Positions 38,383 to 47,421 of a DNA stretch of 64,000 nt are shown here, one piece after another. Below the pieces are notes generated by a model. That model made no database searches and was not told the DNA's origin. It saw nothing but the letters and a program-made list of their open reading frames with translations. Positions within the stretch are counted from its first letter, which is position 1; each line of letters opens with the position of its first letter. Origin of the DNA: Deltaproteobacteria bacterium. GTDB taxonomy: Bacteria > Myxococcota_A > UBA9042 > PHBI01 > JACKFB01. The position numbers and the translations under genes were made by a program. The stretch is taken from the NCBI GenBank assembly GCA_020632695.1, contig JACKFB010000012.1, positions 154,101-218,100 on the forward strand, read 5' to 3'.

Positions 38383-38637
38383 GGCGGCGGAACTCAGGGG
38401 GTGCGATGGCTCGAGAGAGTCAAAGCAAGTCCCGGGCCAACCGCCCCGACCCGCGCCGCGACACGGATCCGCCCCCGGGCCGCGGTCGGCAGACGAGGCA
38501 TTTCACCCCATTGCCCCCAGAATGCCCCGGGCGTGACCCCTGCTCTCGCCACCGCTGCGGGGACACGTGGCCGTTTCCCGCGCGATCGGCTAGGGTTCAT
38601 CGCACTCGGCGCGCCTGCACCGCAGCCTCTGGAGACG

Positions 38638-39909
38638 ATGGACACCGCACTCATCCTGCTCTGCATCCTGGCCTTCGCGTTCGCCGTGACGGGCCTGGAG
38701 GAGCGCCTCTTCGGCGAGCGTGCGCGTACGGTCTCCAACTCGGAGTATCTGGTGCTGGGCGCGCTCTTCGGGCCGCTGGTCCTGGGCGTGCTCTCCAATC
38801 AGCGCATGAGCGAGCTCGAGCCGCTGGTCTCGGTCATCAACGGGCTGCTCGGCTTCGTCGTCGGCCTGTCCCTGCGCATGCGCTCGCGCCACCGCATCGC
38901 CCGCGCCGACCTGGTCTTCGGGCTCCTGACGGCCTTCGGCGCGGCGTCGATCATCGCCGCCCTCGCGGGCCTGGCGGTCTGGCTCTACGCCCGCATCGAG
39001 CCCGACGTCGCCGCCCTGGTCTGGCCCTACGCCGCCACCCTGGGCGCCGGCGCCGTCGCCTTCTCCGCCCAGATCACCCGCCGCGGCATCGCCCAGGCCC
39101 GCGCCTCGGGACCGGTCAGCCGCCTGCTCCCGGTCGCCGCCGACAGCGGCCGCGTGATCGCGGTCGCTCTCTTCTCCATCGTCGTCGCCGCGCGCCACGC
39201 CGCCGTCGCCGACGGCACCACCCTGGCCTTCGGCGTCGCAGGCCTGTGGGCCAGCATCCCCACCTGGGTCGGCATCAGCGTCGCCGCCGGGCTGGCCAGC
39301 GGTGGCATCTTCCACGTCTTCGTCGGCGACCAGCACGACGACGAGCGCCTCTTCGTCGCCACCGTCGGCCTCGTCGCGCTCACCAGCGGCATCGCCCACG
39401 CCCTCGAGTTCTCCCCGCTCGGCCTGGGCCTCATCGCCGGCGCCACCGTCGCCAACCTCTCGCCTGCCGGCGACCGCGTCGCCACCGCCGTGCGCCGCCT
39501 CGACGGCCCCGCCGCCGTCCTCCTCATGGTGCTGGCCGGCGCCATGTGGCGGCCCATCCCCCTGCCCTTCTGGTCGGTCCCCATCGGCTTCATCCTCCTG
39601 CGCGCCGTCGTGCTCCGCTCCACCTGCGACAGCCTGCTGCGCCTGCACGGCGAGCTGTCGGTCCAGCACCTGGGCGTCGGCCGCGGGCTGCTCGGCCAGT
39701 CGGCCCTGGCCGCCGCCATCGCCGTCAACCTGACCCTCATCGACGACAGCCTGCTCGCCGACACCGCCGCCACCGCCCTGCTCGCCAGCGCCGTCGCCAA
39801 CGACCTCTGGGCCGGCCCCCTGCTGCGCCGCATGCTGCGCGACGTGGGCGAGACCGGCCGCCAGGGCCCCGCCGCCGCCGCGGCCGCCGCCGAGGGAGCC
39901 CGCGCATGA
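38638..39909 (+). CDS. cation/proton-antiporter-like membrane protein
   Basis: The ATG at 38638 has GGAG upstream and gives 423 residues with about 11-13 membrane helices. Segments echo the CPA antiporter fold: SEYLVLGALFGPLVLGVLS (helix 2 like), VINGLLGFVVGLSLRM (the usual 'GLE' helix), LPVAADSGRVIAVALFSIVV and LGLGLIAGATVANLSPAGD. Classic paired acidic transport residues are not obvious, so it may be a degenerate or regulatory member. The stop overlaps the start of the antiporter-ATPase gene (ATGA), and the two are surely cotranslated. Confidence 0.8.
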   Translation: MDTALILLCILAFAFAVTGLEERLFGERARTVSNSEYLVLGALFGPLVLGVLSNQRMSELEPLVSVINGLLGFVVGLSLRMRSRHRIARADLVFGLLTAFGAASIIAALAGLAVWLYARIEPDVAALVWPYAATLGAGAVAFSAQITRRGIAQARASGPVSRLLPVAADSGRVIAVALFSIVVAARHAAVADGTTLAFGVAGLWASIPTWVGISVAAGLASGGIFHVFVGDQHDDERLFVATVGLVALTSGIAHALEFSPLGLGLIAGATVANLSPAGDRVATAVRRLDGPAAVLLMVLAGAMWRPIPLPFWSVPIGFILLRAVVLRSTCDSLLRLHGELSVQHLGVGRGLLGQSALAAAIAVNLTLIDDSLLADTAATALLASAVANDLWAGPLLRRMLRDVGETGRQGPAAAAAAAEGARA

Positions 39910-42900
39910 AACGCGTGCTGCTCCTGGTCCTGCTGGTCGGGACCATGCTCCTGGTCAAGCTGCTCAGCGGCGACCCCAGCGCCGCCGTCGGCCTGGACTC
40001 GCTGACCTTCGCCGCCATCGGCTTCGTCATCCTCGCGGCCCACGCCCTGGCCGAGCTGGCCGACTCCGTGGGCATCCCGCGGGTGACCGGCTACATCCTC
40101 GCCGGCATCTGCGCCGGACCCCAGGTCGCCGGCCTGCTCAGCCCCACCGTCGTCGTGGAGATGAAGGTCTTCAACACGCTCGCCCTGGCGCTCATCGCGC
40201 TGGAGGCCGGCCTCGAGCTGGAGCTGGGCGCCCTGCGCCGGGTGGCCCGCACCCTCTTCTCCATCGTGGCCTTCAAGATCCCGCTGGCCTGGCTCGGCGT
40301 CGGCGGCGCCTTCATGCTGGCGCGCGGGCTGCTCCCCGGCGGCGACGCCATGCCGCTGGGTACCGCCGCCGCGCTGGCGGCCTGCCTCGGAGCCCTCTCG
40401 GTGGGGACCTCGCCGGCCGTGTCCGTCGCGGTCATCTCCGAGAGCGGCGTCAAGGGGAAGGTGGCCGACCTGGTCCTGGGCCTCGCCGTCTTCAAGGACG
40501 TCGTGATGATCGTGATGCTGGCCATCGCCATCGCGGTGGCCCGCGTGCTCACGACCGACGGCGCCACCATCGAGCCCGGCGTCTTCACCGAGGTCGGGGT
40601 CAAGGTGGGGGCGTCGCTCCTGGCCGGCGCGGCGCTCGGCGGGCTGCTCATCGCCTGGCTGCGCTGGGTGCGCTGGGAGCTGGTGCTCGTCATCATCGTC
40701 CTGGGCTACGCGGTCAACCAGGTCAGCGAGCTGCTGCACCTCAAGATGCTGCTGGTCTTCATCGCCGCCGGCTTCGTGGTCACCAACTTCAGCAAGCACG
40801 CCGAGGCCCTGCACAAGCCCTTGTCGCTGCTGGCGCTGCCGGTCTTCATCATCTTCTTCACCACCGTCGGCGCCGGGCTGGACCTGCGGGCGGCGCTGGC
40901 GGTGCTGCCCCTGGGGCTGGTGCTCTTCGCGGCGCGCGGAGCGGTGATGTTCGGCGCCACCCGCCTGGGCGCGGCGGTGGCCGACGAGTCGCGCGAGTTC
41001 GCCAACAACCTCTGGCCCGGCCTCATCAGCCAGGCGGGGGTGGCGCTGGGGCTCTTGCTGGTGGCCCAGGAGGCCCTGCCGGAGCTGGCCGAGCCGCTGG
41101 GGCAGGTAGCCACGGTGCTCATCGGCCTCAACCTGCTGGTGGGGCCGGTGCTCCTGCGGCGGGCGCTGGGGTGGTCGCCGGATGCGAACGGCACCCGGGA
41201 CGCCGAGGCCGGCGAGGTCGACGCGGCGCTGCCGCTCGAGGGGCCGGTGGACGAGGGCCTGCGCGAGGTGATGAGCACCGTGGCCCTGCACCTGGACGCC
41301 TTCGCGCGCCAGGTGGACGAGACGGTGCTCGGCCCCTGGGTCGACGCGGCGCGAGCGCGCCTGGTGACCTTCGAGACCGCGGTGCAGAGCGAGGCCCAGG
41401 CCCCCCTGGAGCGGCCCACCCCGATCACGCTGGAGCCGGCCGCGGGGAAGCTCTGGGAGGCGCTGCGGGATCTGCGCAACCGCCTCGACGCGCTGCCGGT
41501 GGAGCTGGAGGCCGAGGTGCTGCCTCACCATCACGCGCCGCTGGACGCCATGGGGGCCGCGGACCGGCTGCAGCTTCGCCTGTGGCGCGCCACCCACCCG
41601 GTGGGACGCAGGCGCCGGGTGCCGGTGCGGATGGCGGTGCGGATGCGGCTGGAGGGACACGTGGTCCCGGTCATGGCCGAGCTGCACGCGCGGCTGGCGC
41701 GCTTCGAGGCCGACCGGCTGGGACGCCAGAGCGCGCTGCGGGCCAAGGTGTTGACGCTGGGTCAGCCGGTGCTGGGCCGCGCCGTCGATCGCGAGCGCCT
41801 CTGGATCGACACCGCCGCGGCCGCGCTGCGCACCAAGGTGTTGTCGGTGACCTCGCGGGCGAGCGCCAACGCCGGCCACGTGCTGCGCCACGCGGGCACC
41901 CCGGCCATGCCGCGGCGCAAGCTGCGCTACCAGCGCGTGGCCGCCGACGTGGACCGGGCCCTGGGGCGCCTCGCCGAGGACGGGGAGCGCTGGGACGAGG
42001 TGCTCGACGGCGTGGCCGGTCGGGCCGAGATCGACACGCGGCTCGCCGTGCTCTCGGCGCGGGCGCGCGAGGCGTCGGCCGCCGCGGTGGCGAGCTGGCT
42101 CGCGCGGCAGGCCGAGGTCGAGGGGATCGTCGCCTCCATCGGCGAGCGGCTGACCGAGGTCGCCGGGCAGATCCTCGAGTCGCCGGCCACCCGCGAGGGC
42201 AGCGGCGCTCGCGACGAGCTGTCGGCGCTGCTGCAGCGGGTCGAGCGGGGCATGGTGGAGGACCTGCTGCCGCGCATCCGAGGCATCCAGGGGGAGCGAG
42301 GCATCGCCGCGTCCCTCGACGGCATCGGGCTGGCGATCCGCGCGCTCCTCGACGACGTGCCCGAGTCCATCGAGGCCACCCCGGGCCTGCTGGACCTGGG
42401 CGCGCTGGACGGGCCCGAGGACGTCGATGTGGACGGCGTCCCCCTGCGCGCCGTCGCCGACCAGTACCTGGCGGCCGAGCTCTACTGGCTGAGCGACGCG
42501 CGCGACGCGGCCGAGCACGTGCTCAACCGGGCGATCCAGGGGCTGGGCGAGATGGCCGGCGTGATGGCTCACCGTCTCAGCCACACCCTGGCCGAGATCG
42601 AGCTGCCGGAGCTGCCGCCGGCGCGGCGGCGCGTCACGCTGCGGCGGGCGGCGCGCGAGCTGCGCCAGGCGGCGGCGCAGGCCGGGGCCATCCACCAGGA
42701 GATGGCCACCTCGGCGGCGGAGGTGGCCCAGTCCATCCGCACCTCGCTGGCCGACGCGCTGGCGCGGGTGGAGGCCCAGGCCTCGCGACCGCGGGCGGGC
42801 CGCAGCATCCAGCGCCAGCAGCGCCTGCGCTCGGCGGCCGCCTGGGTGGTCTCGACCTCCAAGCGGGTCGGCGCCTTCGCGGCCGAGGGTCTGCAGACCG

Positions 42901-44123
42901 CCCGCGAGTTCACCCGCGAGACGCTGCGCATCGACGGCGCAGGGCGCCGGGTGCGCTCGCGGGTGGACGGCGGTCTGGACCCGCACAGCATCGCCGCCTC
43001 GGTGGACGCGCTCTCGGTCAGCCGCGAGCAGCAGGCAGCCGTGCCCTACGTGCTGGCTCAGCTCTTCGACACGCGCGCCTTCGACATCCCCCAGGCGCCG
43101 GTGGGCGCGGCCACGCAGATCGCCACCATCGAGGCGGGCTTCGGGCACTTCGTCGCCGGGCGGCCCTCGGCGATGCTGGTCACGGGCGCCGAGGGCAGCG
43201 GCAAGACCAGCATCGTGCGCATGACCCTCAAGCGCATCGCCGACCGCCCGCTGGTCACCGTCGCCATCGACGCCCTGGCGCGCACCGAGGCGGGCTTCGC
43301 CGGCGCGGTCGGCGCGGCGATGGACGCCTACGAGGTCAAGAGCTGGGAGAGCGTCGAGGAGCTGCTCATCGCGCGCCGCCCCGTGCTGCTGCTCGACGGG
43401 GTCGAGCACGCCTTCTCGCGCACCGCCGCCGGCCTCGCCCACATCCGACGGCTCTTGCGCCTGGTGACGGCCACCCGCCAGCAGGTCTGCTGGGTCATCG
43501 TGATGGCCGAGCCCACCTCGCGCCTGCTCGACGAGGTGCTGGGCCTCCGGAGCTGGTTCACCGACCACGTCCACTTCCCGCCGGTGGACGGCCCCACCCT
43601 GCACGAGGTCATCCAGGCCCGCTGCCGGCTCTCGGGCTTCCGGGTGAGCTGCCCGGCCCAGCGTCACCCGGGCCTGCTCGCCTGGCTCTGGCCCGGGCGC
43701 CGCCCCAACCAGCGCCGCGCCGCCTTCTACGCCGAGCTCTCGCGCCGGAGCGGCGGCAACATCCGCGACGCGCTGGCGCTGTGGCTCAACGCCGTCGACC
43801 GGGTCGAGGGCGACACCGTGCACCTGGCGCCCATCGCGCCGGTGGACGTGAGCTGGTTCGACGGCCTGGGGCGCGACGCCTGGCACGTGCTCGCCCTGGC
43901 GATGCTCTCGGGCTCGCTGACCGAGGGCGAGGTGGCCGAGTCGCTGCGCTGGTCCCGCCCGCGGGCGCTGGCCGCCATCGCGTTCCTCGAGAGCGCGCAC
44001 CTGCTGGTCACCATCCGCGACGAGGGCCGCTTCCGGGTGTGGCCGCCGGTGTGGCGGCACGTGTGGGAGCAGCTCCGGCGGCGCAACCTGCTGCTGGCCG
44101 GCCGCGCCGAAGGAGCCACCTGA
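39906..44123 (+). CDS. CPA2-type antiporter fused to a long helical region and a P-loop ATPase with winged helix
   Basis: A single 1405-residue frame. Residues about 1-425 are a CPA2 Na+/K+:H+ antiporter with IPRVTGYILAGICAGPQVAG, IALEAGLELELGALRRV, VADLVLGLAVFKDVVMIVML and LPVFIIFFTTVGAGLDL. About 600 residues of mostly alpha-helical, charged cytoplasmic sequence follow. A P-loop NTPase comes next, with Walker A GAEGSGKTS at 1094-1102 and Walker B VLLLDGVEH at 1160-1168. It is followed by an AAA/STAND-like helical part and a winged-helix end (GSLTEGEVAESLRWSRPRAL). The ATPase most likely senses a ligand and controls ion flux. Regulatory domains of known CPA2 transporters are normally RCK/TrkA-N or Usp, so this one is unusual. 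The gene is coupled at both ends to its neighbours. Confidence 0.88.
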   Translation: MKRVLLLVLLVGTMLLVKLLSGDPSAAVGLDSLTFAAIGFVILAAHALAELADSVGIPRVTGYILAGICAGPQVAGLLSPTVVVEMKVFNTLALALIALEAGLELELGALRRVARTLFSIVAFKIPLAWLGVGGAFMLARGLLPGGDAMPLGTAAALAACLGALSVGTSPAVSVAVISESGVKGKVADLVLGLAVFKDVVMIVMLAIAIAVARVLTTDGATIEPGVFTEVGVKVGASLLAGAALGGLLIAWLRWVRWELVLVIIVLGYAVNQVSELLHLKMLLVFIAAGFVVTNFSKHAEALHKPLSLLALPVFIIFFTTVGAGLDLRAALAVLPLGLVLFAARGAVMFGATRLGAAVADESREFANNLWPGLISQAGVALGLLLVAQEALPELAEPLGQVATVLIGLNLLVGPVLLRRALGWSPDANGTRDAEAGEVDAALPLEGPVDEGLREVMSTVALHLDAFARQVDETVLGPWVDAARARLVTFETAVQSEAQAPLERPTPITLEPAAGKLWEALRDLRNRLDALPVELEAEVLPHHHAPLDAMGAADRLQLRLWRATHPVGRRRRVPVRMAVRMRLEGHVVPVMAELHARLARFEADRLGRQSALRAKVLTLGQPVLGRAVDRERLWIDTAAAALRTKVLSVTSRASANAGHVLRHAGTPAMPRRKLRYQRVAADVDRALGRLAEDGERWDEVLDGVAGRAEIDTRLAVLSARAREASAAAVASWLARQAEVEGIVASIGERLTEVAGQILESPATREGSGARDELSALLQRVERGMVEDLLPRIRGIQGERGIAASLDGIGLAIRALLDDVPESIEATPGLLDLGALDGPEDVDVDGVPLRAVADQYLAAELYWLSDARDAAEHVLNRAIQGLGEMAGVMAHRLSHTLAEIELPELPPARRRVTLRRAARELRQAAAQAGAIHQEMATSAAEVAQSIRTSLADALARVEAQASRPRAGRSIQRQQRLRSAAAWVVSTSKRVGAFAAEGLQTAREFTRETLRIDGAGRRVRSRVDGGLDPHSIAASVDALSVSREQQAAVPYVLAQLFDTRAFDIPQAPVGAATQIATIEAGFGHFVAGRPSAMLVTGAEGSGKTSIVRMTLKRIADRPLVTVAIDALARTEAGFAGAVGAAMDAYEVKSWESVEELLIARRPVLLLDGVEHAFSRTAAGLAHIRRLLRLVTATRQQVCWVIVMAEPTSRLLDEVLGLRSWFTDHVHFPPVDGPTLHEVIQARCRLSGFRVSCPAQRHPGLLAWLWPGRRPNQRRAAFYAELSRRSGGNIRDALALWLNAVDRVEGDTVHLAPIAPVDVSWFDGLGRDAWHVLALAMLSGSLTEGEVAESLRWSRPRALAAIAFLESAHLLVTIRDEGRFRVWPPVWRHVWEQLRRRNLLLAGRAEGAT

Positions 44124-44881
44124 TGGACGACGCCGCCCTCACCGAGGCGCTGGTCCGGTGGACCGACTGGCCGCTGCTCACGCTGCTGGTGCGCGCGCTG
44201 CTCATCGGGCTGTTGCTGGTGCTGCTCGACCGGCTGGTCTCGCGTCTGGTGATGCGCACCTGGCGCGCCGGCGGCGATCGCCGCCGCAGCCTGGCCTGGG
44301 CACGCCCGATGACGCGCCTGATCCTCGGCGCCGCGGGGCTCTTCGGCGTCTTCGCGCCGCTGCACGCGGCCAACCCGATCTCGGCGCTGGTGCTGGGCTT
44401 GCTCGTGGGCGCGGTGGCGACGATCTGGGGTCTGGAGCCCCTGCGCAACGTCGCCGGCGGGCTGGCGCTGGTGCTGTCGCGGCCTTTCGAGATGGGCTCG
44501 GAGATCGCCATCGGCGAGGTCTCGGGCGTGGTCGAGAGCATCGAGCTGACGCGGATCCGCCTGCGCACGCGCGAGGGCTCGCTGGTGCACGTGCCGACGC
44601 GGCTCTTCGCGACCATGAGCGTGCGCACCACGGCGCCGTCGGCCCCCGCGCTGCCCGTGTCGGTCGAGGTGCCCCTGCGCGCCGAGCAGGCGGTCGAGGA
44701 CGCCGTCAGCGCGCTGCGCGACGAGGCCTACCTCAGCGCCTACGCGTGCACGGCGGCGCCGGTGCAGATCGAGGTGGTGGGCCCCGGCCGCGCCCGCGTG
44801 ACGGCGACCCCGGTGCACCCGAGCGACGCCGGCTCGCTGCGCAGCGACCTGGCCGCCCGCGCCGAGTCGCTGTGCCGCTGA
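44123..44881 (+). CDS. MscS-like mechanosensitive channel
   Basis: A 252-residue protein with three hydrophobic helices, then the MscS pore helix and beta domain: LRNVAGGLALVLSRPFEMGS, EIAIGEVSGVVESIELTRIR and EGSLVHVPTRLFATMSVRT. The 'PN' of the usual IPNS loop reads VPTR. It is short for the family, with a compact C-terminal alpha/beta part. The ATG at 44123 shares a base with the previous stop (TGATG) and has AAGGAG upstream. It is third in the antiporter operon, suggesting joint control of ion or solute release. Confidence 0.88.
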   Translation: MDDAALTEALVRWTDWPLLTLLVRALLIGLLLVLLDRLVSRLVMRTWRAGGDRRRSLAWARPMTRLILGAAGLFGVFAPLHAANPISALVLGLLVGAVATIWGLEPLRNVAGGLALVLSRPFEMGSEIAIGEVSGVVESIELTRIRLRTREGSLVHVPTRLFATMSVRTTAPSAPALPVSVEVPLRAEQAVEDAVSALRDEAYLSAYACTAAPVQIEVVGPGRARVTATPVHPSDAGSLRSDLAARAESLCR

Positions 44882-44894
44882 GCACGAGGCGCCG

Positions 44895-47285
44895 TCAGCG
44901 GGGCGTCGCCTCGCACCACAGGGCGGCGTTGCCGGTCCCCTGGCGGCAGTGTGCCCCAAACGCCCTGCAGTCGGTCGCCCGCTTGCCCCAAGGCATCAAC
45001 TGGACCAGCCAGTCCCCGCGGCAGCCGACGCCGGTGAAGTCGGTGTCCGTGTCGCCGCCGCCGCAGCGCCCCTGCGAGCAGCCCAACCCGACGCGCCCGC
45101 AGTGGCTCCCGATATAGGCGGCCTGGTAGCCGAAGTAGTCGTACTGGATGTCTCCGACGCAGGTGTCCTCGGGCGTGGCGCCCGGCACGGCACACCACGC
45201 GAAGGCCAGCGAGGTCTGCTGGTCGACCGACGCGACGCACTCGAGCCCGCGCGCGGGGCAGTCCTCGACGTAGCCCTGGTTGCAGTGGATGGCGCGCCCC
45301 TGCGCGTCGCAGTGCGCACCGGCGTAGTCCTCGGGCGCGCACACCGAGGTGCCGCAGCCGATGATGCCGAATCGGTCGACGTTGCAGCTCGCCTGGTCGC
45401 CGCCCACGGCGCAGTCGCGCATCGTCGGCGCCGCGAAGGGCCCGCCGAAGGGGTTCTGCGCGCAGGCGACGCGCCCGCCGGCGACGCACGGCTGGCCGGA
45501 GCCCAGGCAGGCCTCCTCGAGCGACAGGAAGCCCAGGGGATCGGCCTGCTCGAGCGCGCCGCAGTCGTCGATGGGGGTCGCCAGGAAGGCGTCGAAGGCC
45601 GACGCCGCCGTGTCGATGGACATCCAGCGCCGCACGCACTCCTCCTGCTGAAGCCGCGCCTGCAGCCCGCGCTCCTCTGGGGCCAGCTCCGCCGGCTGGT
45701 CACGGCACGTCGCCTCGGCCCAGCACAGACGCTCCAGCGCCGAGGCGGGCGCGATGCCGGCCGGAGGCGAGCCGTCGGGCGGCGCCGCGTACCAGGGGTG
45801 ATCGACGAAGCCGACGGCCAGCTCCACGCGACCGAAGGCCGAGATCCCGTCGTAGCGGATCTTGCGGACCTCCCACAGCCCGAAGAGCTTGCTGCGATCG
45901 CTGGGGACCGTCGCCAGCGCCGCGGGCACGGTCGAGCACTCGAGGCCGTCGCAGGGCAGCGCCAGGCTCGACCAGGCCCCGAACCCGCCGCCGGCCTCGC
46001 TCAGCGGCCCCCACAGCTCGGACTTCTCGCGGGGTCCGTCGGCCGGTTCCAGGCACCAGCCGGTCGAGGTGGCCAGGTCACACGCAGGGTGGCCGGGCAC
46101 CACGGGCGCGGCGAACTGCCGGACCAGCGCGAGGGCGTGGTTCGCTCCGACCTGGACGCCCTCGAGGTCGTGCACGGCGACCTCCGAGGGGCCGAAGTCC
46201 ACCACCACGGAGCGCGGCACGACGGTGTCGGCGTCGGGGCGATGGAGGAGGTTCGCGTAGACGAGCAGGTGCCCTCGCCACGGCAGCATCGCCGTCTCCC
46301 GCACGTCGACCTCGCCGCGCGTCGCCACCTCGAACAGCTCGTCGGAGTCGACGCAGAGCCCGACGGTCGGAGGCGTGTCGTCGGGCGCTGCGTCGGAGGG
46401 GCTCCAGCGCCAGTGGCAGACCCGGTCCTGCGGGTCTGTGCAGAGGCCCTCGAAGTGCCCCGGGGACGACGACACCAGGTCCGGCACCTCGAAGGGCGAG
46501 GTCGGGTGGGCGAGCCCGCCGGCGGAGTAGAAGCCGGTCGCCGGCTTGCAGGGCAGCCCGAAGTAGCTGTAGGTCTGCTTCTCGAGGGTCTGCAGGTTCA
46601 CCCGCCAGGCGCCGACCTGGTTCAGGTCGGCGACCACGTCGATGGTCCAGATCGTGTCGTCGTGCAGGTACGCGTTGTAGAAGCCGACGTCGGGGGCAGA
46701 GACGTCGGCGGTCGGTAGCAGCCGCTCGTAGGTGCCGGTCTCGGGGTCGATCTCCACCAGCGCGCGACCCGGGCTGCGCAGGACCGTGGAGAGGATGCGG
46801 TCGTCCAGCAGGACCACCCCGTACATCAGATCCACCGGCGCCGACGCGTTCGCCGGGGCCAGCGGGCGCCTCTGCCAGTGCTCGCCGCGGTCCTCGCTGA
46901 TGAAGAGGGTGTGGCTGGAGCTGTAGGTGGCGCCCGAGGCCTGGGTCTGGAGGCTGTCGGTCACCGGGTCGTAGAAGACCGTGGCCGTGCTGCCGCCGGT
47001 GGCGTCGGCGTTGAAGCTGACGCGCGTGATGACGGCGATGCGGTCACCGCGCATGGCCGCGCCCATCACATCGATGCCGAAGCCGGTGACATTCCGGTTG
47101 GTCAGGTTCTCGACCGTCTGCAGCGCGGTGAACCCGGCGTCGAGCCGCGGCAGCGCGTAGGGGCCGGACTCGCCGCTGCCGCAGGCCGGGGCGGCGAGGC
47201 CCAGGGTGGCGATGGCGAGCAGGATCGGGGTGATGCGGACGACGGACGACGCGGCGGTGCCGGCGCACCGCGGACGAGATGACAT
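44895..47285 (-). CDS. large Cys-rich lipoprotein of unknown function
   Basis: A 796-residue protein. The signal ends LATLGLAAPAC in the lipobox sense (Cys at about residue 35). A start further in, at the GTG opening VVRITPILLAIATLG, would give a more usual signal length. The first 500 residues look like a beta-propeller-type sensor or sialidase-like fold (HTLFISEDRGEHWQRRPL is an Asp-box-like segment). The last 250 hold over 20 Cys in spaced pairs (CGTSVCAPEDYAGAHCD, GCSQGRCGGGDTD), probably disulfide-rich surface modules. The function is unknown. It converges on the MscS gene with a 13-bp gap. Confidence 0.82.
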   Translation of the reverse strand: MSSRPRCAGTAASSVVRITPILLAIATLGLAAPACGSGESGPYALPRLDAGFTALQTVENLTNRNVTGFGIDVMGAAMRGDRIAVITRVSFNADATGGSTATVFYDPVTDSLQTQASGATYSSSHTLFISEDRGEHWQRRPLAPANASAPVDLMYGVVLLDDRILSTVLRSPGRALVEIDPETGTYERLLPTADVSAPDVGFYNAYLHDDTIWTIDVVADLNQVGAWRVNLQTLEKQTYSYFGLPCKPATGFYSAGGLAHPTSPFEVPDLVSSSPGHFEGLCTDPQDRVCHWRWSPSDAAPDDTPPTVGLCVDSDELFEVATRGEVDVRETAMLPWRGHLLVYANLLHRPDADTVVPRSVVVDFGPSEVAVHDLEGVQVGANHALALVRQFAAPVVPGHPACDLATSTGWCLEPADGPREKSELWGPLSEAGGGFGAWSSLALPCDGLECSTVPAALATVPSDRSKLFGLWEVRKIRYDGISAFGRVELAVGFVDHPWYAAPPDGSPPAGIAPASALERLCWAEATCRDQPAELAPEERGLQARLQQEECVRRWMSIDTAASAFDAFLATPIDDCGALEQADPLGFLSLEEACLGSGQPCVAGGRVACAQNPFGGPFAAPTMRDCAVGGDQASCNVDRFGIIGCGTSVCAPEDYAGAHCDAQGRAIHCNQGYVEDCPARGLECVASVDQQTSLAFAWCAVPGATPEDTCVGDIQYDYFGYQAAYIGSHCGRVGLGCSQGRCGGGDTDTDFTGVGCRGDWLVQLMPWGKRATDCRAFGAHCRQGTGNAALWCEATPR

Positions 47286-47421
47286 CGACGCCAGGCCTCC
47301 AGATGGGACATCGTTGCGCGACCGGGGACGCTGGGGCGTCTCCCTCTCGGCGGCAGGATGATACCCGCCGGTTCGCGGTTGTCACGCCCTCGGCGCGCTG
47401 GCGCGCCCGGCACGCCCGGCT

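Noticed and set aside
39027..44060. A 1677-residue minus-strand frame opposite the antiporter-ATPase gene
   Set aside because: Antisense shadow typical of GC-rich coding DNA; the plus strand carries clear antiporter and P-loop motifs.
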